Assembly: GCA_963829235.1 (NCBI GenBank)
Contig: CAWHIF010000005.1
Span: forward strand, 1-64,000
DNA from: Bog-756 sp963829235
GTDB taxonomy: Bacteria > Actinomycetota > Acidimicrobiia > Acidimicrobiales > RAAP-2
DNA: 64,000 bases
Direction of reading: 5' to 3'
The notes under the pieces are model-generated. The model was not told where the DNA came from. It saw only the letters and a list, made by a program, of their open reading frames with translations, and made no database searches. Position numbers and translations under genes: made by a program. Positions 36,169 to 46,678 of this stretch are shown here, one piece after another (position 1 is the stretch's first letter; each line of letters starts with the position of its first letter).

Positions 36169-37203
36169 GTGGGGGCAATATCCGCGGTCGTGATAATTGT
36201 CGTGAGCGTTCTGGAACCGCCACAATCGGCAACAACCCAAGCGTCACCGCCCTGGGTCGGACGCTCGCTGACTCGACCCACCGCGCCGGACCGTGGGGGT
36301 CCGGCTACCACTGGACCTGGCCTGCTCACACCCCCTGGACGAACTCCCCGGCGCGAGGCGAGCCCGACCGCCGGCCTCCACCACGACGACGCTGCAGGAC
36401 CACCGACGACCACAGAGGACCCGCCGCCGCCGCCGCCGCCGACGACCACCACGACGGCCGCCACTCCTACCACCGTGCCGCCGGTCGACCTGGCCACCAA
36501 CCCCGTCGGGTGCGGCCGTGCCGGGACCGACCCCCGGTTTCACCGAGGTTCACCGACAACTTCACGAGTCCGTCGACCCTTTCCAACTATCAGGTGTACG
36601 GCAACCTGGGGCGAGCGCCAGACGGATCAGGTCGTGCTTTGCCGCGGACCACGACGAGGTCACGGGTGGAGAGCTGGTGATAAGGGTACCGGGATCCGGC
36701 TGGTGTCACCGCCAACGGCTGTACCGGTGACGTCAATCAGTGGGTCACTGGCGGAGTGAGGTTCACTGCCAACTCCAGACCTACGGGAAGTACGAGGTCC
36801 GGATGCAGTCAGTCGACAACGGTCAGGGCGTCTCCGTGGTGGCCCTGCTCTGGCCACGTCGGACACATGGCCACCCGAGATCGACTTCACGAAGACAACG
36901 GAGCCGCCCGCGCACGTTCGACACGGCCACTGAGCACTGGGCACGGAACGGATCCCCTCCAGATCAACGACACGTTGGCGGTGAACCTGACCCAGTGGCA
37001 CACCGTCGGGGTGGAGTGGAGCCCGGGCAAGATCGTGTACACCATGGACGGAACACCATGGGCGACCGAGACCAATGCCAACGTGTTCAGACGTTCCCAT
37101 GCAGGTGGCCGTCCAGACCCAGGCATGGCAGTGCGGGGTGAGCGAATGGGAAGAGTCCGCCAACAGCTCCACGCCGGCAGAGGTCGACCTGGATGTGGAC
37201 TAA
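36169..37203 (+). pseudogene. Secreted GH16 beta-glucanase-like hydrolase, frameshifted
   Basis: GTG 36169 starts a hydrophobic export signal (GAISAVVIIVVSVLEPP), then a Pro/Thr linker (PPPPPPPTTTTTAATPTT). The catalytic part is spread over frames: CTGDVNQWVTGGVRFTANSR, YGKYEVRMQSVDNGQGVSVV, PEIDFT at about 36875-36890, where one base is missing before EDNGA so that the EIDxxE catalytic motif is broken, then AVNLTQWHTVGVEWSPGKIV and YTMDGTPWAT, and QVAVQTQAWQCGVSEWE, ending VDLDVD-stop at 37203. GH16 enzymes cut beta-1,3/1,4-glucans or related polymers. In this locus it may trim the exported polysaccharide. Confidence 0.7.
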
Positions 37204-37414
37204 ATTCGCCGTCTATCGCTGGGGTGACGCGGACTGTCTGACGGCGTGCACGAGGACCTGTGCCAGCCGGCGCCGGTGGCAGTACCACCCAGGCTCGTCC
37301 TGGCGGCTCGATCTGCCGGCCGGACACCTCGCCGCACCGGTTCCCCACGTTCCCCAGAGTAAGGTCGGGATACAGATCGAAGATCCGCTCGCTGGTGGCC
37401 GCGGTGAGCCCGGT

Positions 37415-37488
37415 GGGGCAGTCCATGTTCGAGTTTCCGGAGCCCGGCACGGGGCAGTCGGATCTTCGAGTTTCCGGAGCCTCCGACA
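37415..37488. repeat. Imperfect 36-37-bp tandem duplication upstream of a GT2 gene
   Basis: GGGGCAGTC followed by TTCGAGTTTCCGGAGCC occurs at 37415-37444 and again at 37451-37481. The 17-base TTCGAGTTTCCGGAGCC is exact, while the linker differs by one base in length. The second copy ends seven bases before the start codon of the glycosyltransferase at 37488. Confidence 0.7.
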
Positions 37489-38520
37489 TGCCACCGCCAG
37501 CCACCGCAACCGTGATCATCCCGACGTTCAGCCTCGGTCGGTGGAATCGGTGGTTCTGGCGGTGAGCTCGGTGGAGGCACACACCCCCCCCCCTTTGGAG
37601 CTGATCCTCTGCGTCGACCACAATCCCGAACTCGGCGTCGGTGCGAGGAGCGTTGGGGAGCAGCTGCAGACCGGAAGCAGGCTTTCCCTCGTGGTGGTTC
37701 CCAACCGCTTCGAGCAGAGCCAGGTCATCACAACCTACGAAAAGGCACACGGATCGAAGCGTCGATTTGGTGCGGGGTGGAACCGCAACACCGGGAGCCG
37801 AATTGGCCCGGGGGGATATTCTCGTGTTTCTCGACGACGATGCGGCGGCCGAGCCGTCGTGGCTCGAATATTGCTCGCCCCGTTCGACGATCCGCGCACG
37901 GTGGCGGTCGGGGGTGCGCCACTTCCCCGATACGAGACCGAACGGCCGCGCTGGTTCCCAGCCAACTTCGACTGGGTGTTCGGTTGTGCCTACGCAGGAT
38001 TGCCGAAGGAACTCGGCCCCTATCCGCGGCTGATCGGAGCCAACATGGCCGTGCGGCGGGAGGCATACAACGCCATCGGTGGGTGCCAGTCGATCGATTT
38101 CGACGATCTCGACCTCTGCCTCCGGCTGGGACAGGGGCATGAGCCCCGCCGCCTCATGTACGAACCGCGGGCCGTTGTCCATCACTTCGTTCCCAAGGAG
38201 CGGGTGTCATGGAAGTACTTCTGGCGCCGTTGCTTCTACGTGAATCACGAGAAGGTCGAGGTATTCGGCGATCTGGGGGGTGCGGCGGACATGGGAGCCG
38301 AAACCACGTTCGTCATCAGATCGTTGACCGCCCAGCTGGTGACCGATGCAGACGACCTCCTCCATGGACAGTCGGCCGGCCTGTCCCGTATCGGAGCAAT
38401 GTTCATCGGCATCTTCATGGCCGCGGCCGGCAACCTGGTGGGCCGCTACCATCTGGGCGTTGCGCCGTCGGAGACATCGGGTCGCCGGTTGATGCCTCCG
38501 TCCGGATGGAGTCGCCCCAT
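37488..38520 (+). pseudogene. GT2 glycosyltransferase, frameshifted
   Basis: ATG 37488 reads PPPATATVIIPTFSLGRW. Then frames change: AVSSVEAHTPPPLELILCVDHNPEL, the DxD segment ARGDILVFLDDDAAAEPSWLEY around 37805-37875, and a long clean frame DDPRTVAVGGAPLPRYETER, WVFGCAYAGLPKELG, RLIGANMAVRREAYNAIGG, SIDFDDLDLCLRLGQGH and a C-terminal membrane-like helix (RIGAMFIGIFMAAAGNLVG). The long frame runs on to 38608 over the 3' end of the opposing flippase, so I place the natural end near 38520, uncertain. It adds a sugar to the repeating unit and may be membrane-associated. Confidence 0.72.
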
Positions 38521-38523
38521 TCT

Positions 38524-39983
38524 TTATCGGCCGATTCGTTTGTCTCCCCCCGTCCCCCGTCGAATGTCCTGGGGCAGCCCACCCACAGCCGTGAGGATGA
38601 CGAGGTAGACGGCCACGACCAGGGCGCCACCCAGGCAGACCCCCACAATCGGATTGAGCGCCGCCCAGATGGAATGGCGGAAGATCATAGCGGGAGCACC
38701 CCCGCAGCGGCAACGGTGGGCCGCCACAGCCGCGACAGGTCGACCGGATGCCTGTGAGCCGTCGGAACATCAGGTATGTCGCCACCACCGATACCGACTA
38801 ACTGATCACCAACGCGGTGGCCGCCCCCGTCGGACCGAACTTCGGGATGAGGATGGCATTGATGGCAACATTCAATGCCAGGGCGCGATTTCCAGCCGCA
38901 GCAAGGGCCGGTACTGGTCGAGGGCGATGCCGGCATAGCCGAAGACCGTCTGGAGTGACGTCAGCGGGATGGTGAGGAAGAGAATGGCGAAGGGGGTCGC
39001 AGCCAGGATGAACTTCGGGCCTCCCAGCGCCAGCACCGCGTCCTGTCTGAGCACGATCCCACATACGGCGAGCAGGGCCCCGATGCAGTACGCCAGGTAG
39101 CACGCCCCGCTGACCAGGCGATGGGCGACAGCCATGGTCGCCTCGACCAGCGACGGGATGAGCGCCTGCATGAGGAAGTGGGGACCGTGAGAACAACGAC
39201 GACGGCGTTGAAAGCCAGGCTGTACAGGCCCAACTCCGCCTTCGTACAGAAAGAGGGACACCATGATGGTGGCCACCGAGAGATAGATGCTTCCGATGAT
39301 CTGGATCGCACCCAGGGGGAGCGCCACCATAGCCATCTGCCGCCATCTGGCCAGGTTCGCGCTCCACATCCAGAGGACGGTCCGCCTGACGGCCACCGCG
39401 TACATGACCGCAGAGATGAAATCTGCGCCGACATAGGCGCAGATGTAGTCGAAATAATTCCGCGCTCGACGGCGACAACGATGACGCCCAACACATAGAG
39501 AGCCCGATTGATCACGTTCAGGGCCGCGATCCGATCCCCCCGGACGCGGGCGATGAAGCGGTGGCCAGTGTGACCTGGAGGGTCGCGAACAGGACATCCA
39601 GGACATCACCCCGAGGGCGATCCGGAACAACATGGTCTCGTGCGGATAGAGGATGAACGCCGAGGCCTGGATGACCGGAATCAGACCCAGCGATACCGTG
39701 ATGCGGAACGAGAGTGCCGAACTCAGTACAGACGAGTGGTCGGTCGCTTTCTTGCCCAGCTCGATGGAGGAAATGGCCATGATACCCAGATCCGCCACCA
39801 TGGTGAAGAGGGTGACGGAGGTGATAATCAGGGCGAACGTCCCATAGTCGCTCGGTCCCAGGCGGTGCGTGGTGATACGCAAACAGCAATTCCACCCAGG
39901 GCGATGAGCAAGCTCCCCACCGACTGGCTGGTCGTGCTGAGCGCGACCTTGGCCTGCGTGCTCAGCTGTTCGATTTTGGGCAT
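38524..39983 (-). pseudogene. Wzx-type polysaccharide flippase (MOP superfamily), frameshifted
   Basis: ATG 39983 starts KIEQLSTQAKVALSTTSQSV and a first hydrophobic helix. After a shift at about 39875 comes the characteristic RLGPSDYGTFALIITSVTLF and DLGIMAISSIELGKK. More helices follow (MAMVALPLGAIQIIGSIYLS, CYLAYCIGALLAVCGIVL, FAILFLTIPLTSLQTVFGYA). After another shift at about 38885 come ALNVAINAILIPKFGPTGAA, and lastly GGALVVAVYLVILTAVGGLP before the stop at 38524. Members flip undecaprenyl-linked oligosaccharide across the membrane. It points toward the plus-strand glycosyltransferase (convergent), marking the centre of the locus. Confidence 0.75.
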
Positions 39984-40123
39984 CAGGCGGCGCTCATTCG
40001 GAGCTCGGGCATGGTGGCGCACAGTCCACCACGTGGGCGGGGCATTGAACAGCGCCGATGCGGCTCACCGGGGAAATGGCCGGCCTCTCCCCGTGAGCTC
40101 CACGCCGAGTGGTCGTGCGGGCA

Positions 40124-41935
40124 CTAGGGCCGAGCCGGTGGTCTCAATTTGAACACCCGAGTGCCGCCCTGATCGAAGACGGTCTTGAAGCGCGGGGATG
40201 CCTGCAAGGCGGATTGATCGCCGCATAGTACCGGGGGATGTAGAGACTGTAGAGCTGGCCGGCATAGACGCCGGCCTCCGAAGTCGACACATAGAACTGC
40301 GGATAGCCCTCGCCCATCCGAACAGGCCGCTGACAAATGGAGGAATCTTGCCCTTGCCGTCTGGGCTACCGTAGAGGTCAGAACATAGTCGTAGCGGTAG
40401 GTGGCGTCGACCGGGTCGTCATTGGCTCCCACGTACATCATCATCGAGCCGAACGGGGCGGTGAGCTCGAAGGTGCGTTCGGCCTGGAGCTGCGACGGCC
40501 GCACAACGTTCATCCGTCCAGTGCGAATTGGCGAAGAGAAACGTCGCCGAGAGCAGTGCGACGACGGGCACTACAGAATACGAGCGCCGGAACAGGGCCT
40601 TTGAGCCCCTCCAGCGCCAGCACACTGAGCCACGGCAGAGCGAACAGCGTGGTGCGGTACAGGCCCTCCTGCCCGTAGTCGGTGATGAGCACGAGACAGC
40701 CCGCGCTGGCTGCACAGGCGGCGAGTGCGATCTCCAGGCGTCCGGTTGCGCAGCAGAAACAGTACGGCCAGGACACCCACCACCAGTGGGCCAGCGGCCA
40801 GAGCTCAGTACCAGTGAGGACGGTGTCCGGACGTTCGCCCACGATTGTGCGCCCGGGGTCGCCACGTTCGCGCCCAGGTTGAAGATGTCGCTGAATGAGA
40901 AATATCCCTTCCAGGCCGGGTAGTTGATCAGCGCCCATGCGGCCGCGGGGATCAGAGGGACCAGTGGTATCCATACCGGGCGCAGGACACCGAAGAGCAC
41001 CAGGACGGCCAGGCTGGCCACGACGAAATACGGGGTTATCTGATGGGTGACGGCTAGCGCGAGGCTGAGAAGCACGACCACGGCGATTCGCCAGGCCGGA
41101 AGGCGGAACCTGACGGCGCTGCAGATGCCAGAGTGCCGACCGAGGCACCGGGACCACGATGGCGTACAGGGACAGAGCCAGAAACAGGGCGACGGCTTGC
41201 GGGGAGAAGTAGTCCAGGTTGAAAGCGCCCGCCAGCATGAACACTCCAGCGGCGACCCAGGCCCGAAAGTTATTTCCGAGCAATCGACCAGCGAAGCAGC
41301 GGACGGCAAGGAGCTCGAGCATATTGACCACCGGCGGCCAGAACCCGGCCAGTACGATGGGGATCGCGGATACCGCCCGCCATCGACAGCCAGGCCGATG
41401 CCGAGAACAGCCCCGGCCAAGCCTGGTAGATATCGATGTCAGGATGGACCTGGCCGAAGTGCAGAATGTAATTGACCACCCCGACATGTTTCTCCGCCCA
41501 CGGGAGCGGGGTTACGTCGTAGACGATCGCGGCCGTGCCCGTCAGAACCAGAACCAGCGAGGCCACCGCGATCCCTATCTCGACGCCATCGGAGCGCCTG
41601 GCGGTCGCAATACCGGCGAGGATCAGTGCGAGACCGAGGTACCAGGTGGGAAAGATAGAGCCCGGCAACCCCCACAGGCCGGGGTCGAGATGCTGATCGC
41701 TGAGGCAGTAAGGACCCCGACGGCTAGCCCTGCCAAGGACAGCGGAACCGACCACCGGAACGACCGCCAGTCCGACTGCCGTCGTCAGATCGAGTGCGGG
41801 TACAGACAGTGGTTGGTTGTCGTCGAGGTCGGGTATCGGGACCGGGAGCTTGCCGAAGTCATCGGGAATCGGAATCGGCGGCTCGCCGAACCGATCGGGA
41901 ATCGGCACCCTCTCATCGAGGAGGGTCGAGGTCAT
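40124..41935 (-). pseudogene. Large polytopic membrane protein (polymerase/GT-C-like), frameshifted
   Basis: ATG 41935 overlaps the upstream gene's stop by ATGA. The N-terminus carries a curious repeated PIPDRFGEPPIPIPDDFG tract. Hydrophobic helices follow in alternating frames: WYLGLALILAGIATARR, VGVVNYILHFGQVHPDIDIY, then NFRAWVAAGVFMLAGAFNLD and VALFLALSLYAIVV, RIAVVVLLSLALAVTHQITP and LFGVLRPVWIPLVPLIPAAA, and finally FKTVFDQGGTRVFKL at the C-terminus. Loop and helix pattern recall Wzy or GT-C membrane enzymes, but I see no decisive motif. Its position in a Wzx locus makes a polymerase or lipid-linked glycosyltransferase plausible (inference). Confidence 0.6.
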
Positions 41936-42549
41936 AGACCCTCCATGACGATTCTTCCGTCAATGATCGACGGTACCGACTGCGGCGGAGCGTTCTCGCC
42001 TGGAATGAGATGATCTGGATGACGAAGGACACGATCTGGATTGCGAGGCTCAGCGCCCCTACGGCCAGGAACATCCAGAAGAACGCGCCCGTCAGGCGGA
42101 GTTCGACCAGGAGCATCCCGAGCAGAATGAGGAGCGAAGCGCTCGTGGCCACGGAGATCGTGGCGAAATTCCAGGCCGTCTTCGGTTGGAACCAGTGCCG
42201 CCACAGCTTGGCCCCACGTAAGGGCGTCGACTGCCGCAAATACAGCCGACACCTCGAGTAGTCCGGCACCGTGGGCCACCACAAAACCGATCCACGCCAG
42301 GAAACCAAGGACGATCCCAAGCACGGTAGTCGCGACTACCCAGCGCCCTGGTGCGGTGGGACGAGAAAGAACGATGGAGCCAAATCGAAGGCCCGGTCTT
42401 CGTGCCACTGAGTCGTCGCGACCCGGCGACGATGAAGCGGTCGATGACCGAGGAATGGGTGCATCACCGTGCGGCGAGTGCGTGATCGATCGAAGCCTAT
42501 GGGTGCCTGCGAAGTGATCGTCATTGTGATCCGACCTTCCCTGATGCAA
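41932..42549 (-). pseudogene. Small membrane protein upstream of the polymerase-like gene, frameshifted
   Basis: Hydrophobic segments WVVATTVLGIVLGFLAWIGF and EVSAVFAAVDALTWG lie in one frame. WNFATISVATSASLLILLGM and FFWMFLAVGALSLAIQIVSF lie in the next after a shift near 42230. The terminal VPSIIDGRIVMEGL restores the frame whose TGA overlaps the next ATG. Four membrane segments, about 200 residues. An alternative start, ATG 42524 (MTITSQAPIGFD), lies in another frame. Family not recognised. Confidence 0.5.
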
Positions 42550-42646
42550 CCCGGATCAGCGGCCGGTTCCGTCGGTCACGGAAACGCCCGTTCGGCTCGC
42601 CTGAGAATGTTCAGGCATCTTTCGAGACCATTGCATCAGCAGGCTT

Positions 42647-43507
42647 TCAACTGGCCTCTTCAGCCAGAGTCGATATCACCGACCACGAAGTCCCGACTTC
42701 CCGGATGGGCTGCTGCGGCGGTGCGGAATGGCGACGTGGACCGCGCTTTCGCTCCGCGTGGATCGTCCTCAGGACCCGAAATCCGTCGGAGAACGCATTG
42801 AGGTTGCTGGTGCCGAAGAGGCGGCTCCGCTCGAAGCTCGGAACCTCGGCCACCCGCAGGCTGCGCCTTGGCGATCCGGACGTTGATCAGCGTCTCCACC
42901 TCGAATCCGTCACCCCACTGCATCATCCCCTCATCGACGTCGTCGGGCTCTCCCGGCCTCGAGGTCCGATGACCGACAGACACTCCCGACGGAAGGCGTT
43001 GTAGCCGTAGCAGAGGTCGGTGTACCGGGTCCCGTAGAGGAGGTTGACGATCTTGTTCAACCAGAAGTTCCCGAACTGTCGAATCCGGCTGATGTCGCTG
43101 CTGCCGGCCCCGGGCATGAACCGCGAGCCCTTGGCGAAATCGGCGCCCTCCCCGAGGGCGGTCACGAAGCGGGGGATCTCCGCCGGGTTGGTCGATCCGT
43201 CGGCATCGAGCATGACGATGAAGTCGCCGGTGGCCACGGCGAACCCACAGGCCAGCGCGTTGCCCTTCCCCTTTCGGGTTTGGCCGACGATGATGATGTC
43301 AGGCCGGAGACGCCGAGCCACGTTCACGGTGTTGTCCGTCGAATCCCCGTCGACCAGGATCACCTCGTGAATATCTGACGGAAGGCCGGCGAACACGTGA
43401 GGAAGGTTCTGGGCCTCGTTCTTCGCCGGGATCACAACGGTCACGGTCGGTTCAGACTGGATGAAACTCACGTTCCGCTGTGTGCGCTCCGCCTCGCCAA
43501 GCGTCAT
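42647..43507 (-). pseudogene. GT2 glycosyltransferase, polyprenyl-phosphate-sugar-synthase-like, frameshifted
   Basis: The N-terminal 190 residues are clean: VTVVIPAKNEAQNLPHVF, EVILVDGDSTDNT, QTRKGKGNALACGFAVATGD, FIVMLDADGSTNPAEIP (DxD), FAKGSRFMPGAGSSDISRI, NLLYGTRYTDLCYGYNAFRR. Then a shift near 42960 leads to GFEVETLINVRIAKA, and a second near 42860 leads to VAEVPSFERSRLFGTSNLNA, giving the family's EVPSxExxRxxGxSxL ending. These enzymes make polyprenyl-phosphate-linked mannose or glucose or act directly in polysaccharide synthesis. ATG 43507 (MTLGEAER) is taken as the start; ATG 43513 is possible. Confidence 0.75.
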
Positions 43508-43513
43508 TCCCAC

Positions 43514-44418
43514 CTACCTTTCATCTCGTAAGGAGACCCGCAACTAGAGAAAAAGATTCGGGCCCTGAATTCGCGCCAACCACCACGCCCAACAACTGGC
43601 TAGCTTGACACCTTCACATCTCCTGCGATCCACAGAATTGATCCCAGCCGTATCGTGATGGACCACCGGAAGCTCACAACTCTAGGATCGATGTATCGTC
43701 CTGATCAAGCTCCGCCTCAGTGGCGATCCGGTCTCTCTGCGTGGTGGCGCGATGGCCCACGTCCTGGCTCGAATCCCGGCAAATTGGCGCTCGACCGGGG
43801 GATGCAGGTGCTCGATCCGGTCGATCCGGGTCCGTCCCGGTCCGGAGGTTTGACCAGGGGGCGCAAACCATGACCACAGAGCCACACCTGCGTAGTCCCA
43901 TATGGTCAACGCGTCGTCGTCGTTGATCCTGAGACCACGGCAAATCAAATAACATCTCCGGATGTGAGGGATCTCCTATTCGTCCTCCGGTCTCGCAAAT
44001 TCGTTTCCGCCAGGCTGATTCTCGAGAAGATCGCCCACGTGCTCGAAGCAGAGTCGGCAATATGGCCGACTTCTCTTTAGATTCCTCCGTTCTCGCCGTC
44101 CGTCCGGATCCTCCAAAAAACGATGACAGATACCGGGTCGGACCCCTTGGTTCCAAGGGACCTACGTAACACCCCCCGCGTGGCATCGACGATTTTGGGA
44201 TTTTCGATCCCGGCATAGAGCGTCCACTTGACGTCCCGTCCAGGCTGACGTTACCGTCGAGCCTCGTAGATCGGAAGTGCGATCGAAATCGGTGTGAACG
44301 AACTGAGATTGATGGGCGCAGAGATGCAGAAGAGCTCTCTTGACGATCTTACGGAGCTTGCGGTCGTGCATCTGCGGACTCCCGAAGTGTCCGAACTCCG
44401 CCCCGCCAAGTTCCTCAT
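43514..44418. other. Long intergenic region, no gene assigned
   Basis: About 900 bases between the last minus-strand glycosyltransferase and the plus-strand acyltransferase. Short open frames exist on both strands but have no family motif and mixed codon use. Composition drops from the locus level toward the AT-richer island on the right. Promoters of two divergent transcription units are expected. I could not identify boxes, RNA genes or repeats with confidence. Confidence 0.45.
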
Positions 44419-45624
44419 TTGGAATCAATAGAGGAAGCTCGATTCCTTAAATCGGGGGATGAAGCTGGCACTGCGCCCGGCGACAGGAAATTCCGACCCG
44501 ACGTCGAGGGTCTTCGCGCAATCGCTGTCCTGTTGGTTGTTCTTTACCATGCTGGAGTTCCCCGATTGACGGGTGGATTCGTTGGAGTGGATGTCTTCTT
44601 TGTCATTTCCGGCTTTGTAATTACCGGGCTGCTCCTAAGGGAGCACGCGGCTGCCGGGAGGAACCGCCTCCTGGCATTCTACGGCCGTCGATGTCGAAGA
44701 ATCCTTCCGGCGGCGAGCGTAGTCATTGTCTGTGCGGTCCTGGCCTCGTACCACTGGCTGGGCTTCCTTACCGGTGACGAGACGGCACGCACGGGGAGAT
44801 CTGCATCGCTCTTCTATTCAAATTTCCACTTCATCGCGGTAGGCACCAACTACCTGGCCTCACAGGCGCCACCATCAGTGCTTCAGAATTACTGGTCGCT
44901 TTCTGTGGAAGAGCAGTTCTACCTTCTCTATCCGACACTTTTCCTTTTTGCGGCCCTGACGTGGCGCAAGGTCGATGTCCGTTCGAAGCTGGCCGTGTTG
45001 CTAGCGGCTGGTATCTCCGCTTCACTCGCATGGTCCATCCACCAAACATCGGTCAACGGCGTGGCCGCTTATTTCTCGCCGTTCACCCGAGCCTGGGAAC
45101 TGGCACTCGGTGCATTGGTTGCTGTTGGCAGTCTCCAGTTGGCGAAGCTTCCTCGTTTTATTGCGCTGGCAATGACCTGGTCCGGATTGGTCGGGATTCT
45201 GGTCGCAGCTTTTGTCTTCAACAGCACGACTTCCTATCCGGGTTCTGCGGTCGCCCTGCCTGTCCTGTCAGCGGCGCTGGTCATCGCAGGTGGCATGGCT
45301 CGACCAACGCTGGGCGCAGAATCCCTGTTGCGCAGTCCTCCCCTGCAATGGATTGGACGACTCTCCTATTCCCTGTACCTGTGGCATTGGCCGATCTTGA
45401 TCATTGCAGCCCAGCACGTCGGTCATGGTCTGTCGGTAGAGGAGAATCTGCTCTGGCTGTTGGTTGCTCTTGCTCTGTCAATCGGTTCGTATTTCATCAT
45501 CGAGAACCCGATCAGGCATTGGATCTTCCTCTCGCGTTCGGCGGGTCGGAGCCTGGCACTGGGCGCTGCCCTTGTCTGCGGGACTCTTGGCATCATTGCA
45601 TTCGAGATTGCTACCCACCCATGA
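44419..45624 (+). CDS. Acyltransferase family 3 membrane protein (OafA-like), without SGNH domain
   Basis: About 401 residues. Motif order is FRPDVEGLRAIAVLLVVLYH (catalytic histidine), GGFVGVDVFFVISGFVIT, FYGRRCRRILPAA, YWSLSVEEQFYLLYP, and IGRLSYSLYLWHWPILI, with about ten hydrophobic helices and the terminal IENPIRHW. It transfers acyl, usually acetyl, groups to cell-surface glycans. Many homologues carry a C-terminal SGNH domain. Here that domain is encoded by the next gene. The only in-frame start giving the whole domain is TTG 44419, with no convincing Shine-Dalgarno sequence, so the start is unsure. G+C is clearly below the neighbours: the 60-base line at 44581 has 29 G or C. Confidence 0.85.
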   Translation: MESIEEARFLKSGDEAGTAPGDRKFRPDVEGLRAIAVLLVVLYHAGVPRLTGGFVGVDVFFVISGFVITGLLLREHAAAGRNRLLAFYGRRCRRILPAASVVIVCAVLASYHWLGFLTGDETARTGRSASLFYSNFHFIAVGTNYLASQAPPSVLQNYWSLSVEEQFYLLYPTLFLFAALTWRKVDVRSKLAVLLAAGISASLAWSIHQTSVNGVAAYFSPFTRAWELALGALVAVGSLQLAKLPRFIALAMTWSGLVGILVAAFVFNSTTSYPGSAVALPVLSAALVIAGGMARPTLGAESLLRSPPLQWIGRLSYSLYLWHWPILIIAAQHVGHGLSVEENLLWLLVALALSIGSYFIIENPIRHWIFLSRSAGRSLALGAALVCGTLGIIAFEIATHP

Positions 45625-45646
45625 ACCATACGATCAGGAGGTCGCC

Positions 45647-46678
45647 ATGATCAGCACCAAGCAACGTTGTCACCTCCTGCGGTCGTTGCCGATTGTTGCT
45701 GGCTGTATCTGCTTGGCTGCGTGCGGCTCGCTGAACGTCTCTTCAACGACGACTTCGTCTGCCTCTGCTGGAGCAACTGGACCGGGTACTTCTGATAGTC
45801 ATCCATCAGGGTCTATTGCGACGCTTGCCGAGATGCAACAGGCCGTTCTGGCAGCCCAGAAAATCCAAAATGTGCCGAGTGATATCAAACCCGGCCTATC
45901 TAATACGACGGATATGGCCACCCCTGCGGTTGGGAGCACGAAGTGCAGTAGGTCTGGATCAAACAGCGCAGGCGTGCCGGCTTGGGGCTTTGGCGAATGC
46001 ACGTATGGCGATGTAACGGGCAAAAAACTCATGGTTGTCTACGGAGATTCCCATGCGGGAATGTGGGGATCAGCCTTGGCGACGATTGCCGCTCGAATCG
46101 GCTGGCGTCTGGAGTCCTTCTATCTGCCTGGGTGTCCGGCGCCTGATCTCTCCTTCATTTCCTTGCAGACCAACAACCCAAATACTCAGTGCACGAAATT
46201 CCATGAGATCGCGGTCCCAGCCATTCGAGCCTTGCACCCAAATTTGGTCGTAGTGACTAGCGAGAGCACGGGGGAGACAGCGAGAGGCGTTTACGCCACG
46301 TCTGCTCAATGGCAGGCTGGTCTAGAGGAAACTCTCAAGGGCCTTGCGGCGCCCGGCACGGCACTCAGCGTGATCGGTGATATTCCACAGTGGGTCGAAG
46401 ACGATGCGAACTGTCTGGCAGCCAACATGAATGACGTACAAGCCTGCGCTGTGCCGACCGCCCAAGCTCTAGCTCCGGACGACCTTCAGGCCGAGAGGAA
46501 TGCGGCGGCACTGAGTGGGGCTCAGTACGTATCGACGACTGCGGCCATCTGTGAGTCCAAGTGCGAGCCGATCATCAACAACATGCGTGTGTACCTTGAT
46601 GAATATCATCTGACCAATACCTACGTTCAATACCTGAGCGGCCCACTTCAGCAAGCCATGGACCTACCCAACTACTAA
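45647..46678 (+). CDS. SGNH-hydrolase-domain lipoprotein, partner of the acyltransferase
   Basis: 343 residues from ATG 45647, preceded by CAGGAGG. The signal peptide ends in the lipobox CLAAC, so the protein should be lipid-anchored outside the membrane. After a Ser/Thr linker comes the SGNH block I motif (VVYGDSHAGMWGSAL, nucleophile serine), then PGCPAP, HPNLVVVTS and the C-terminal DEYHLTNTYVQYL with the catalytic Asp-His pair. Several cysteine pairs suggest disulfides. In OafA-type fusions this domain follows the membrane acyltransferase. Here it is a separate gene 22 bases downstream, so the two probably work together to O-acylate a glycan. Confidence 0.85.
   Translation: MISTKQRCHLLRSLPIVAGCICLAACGSLNVSSTTTSSASAGATGPGTSDSHPSGSIATLAEMQQAVLAAQKIQNVPSDIKPGLSNTTDMATPAVGSTKCSRSGSNSAGVPAWGFGECTYGDVTGKKLMVVYGDSHAGMWGSALATIAARIGWRLESFYLPGCPAPDLSFISLQTNNPNTQCTKFHEIAVPAIRALHPNLVVVTSESTGETARGVYATSAQWQAGLEETLKGLAAPGTALSVIGDIPQWVEDDANCLAANMNDVQACAVPTAQALAPDDLQAERNAAALSGAQYVSTTAAICESKCEPIINNMRVYLDEYHLTNTYVQYLSGPLQQAMDLPNY

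Noticed and set aside
24542..43507. Programmed ribosomal frameshifting or stop-codon readthrough to explain the split frames
   Set aside because: Shifts occur many times, in both directions, in unrelated genes and without slippery heptamers or consistent structures. Indel error or decay is simpler.
43740..43810. tRNA-like segment with CTGGCTCGAATCCCGGC
   Set aside because: Only the T-arm-like part is recognisable. I could not form acceptor and anticodon stems around it.
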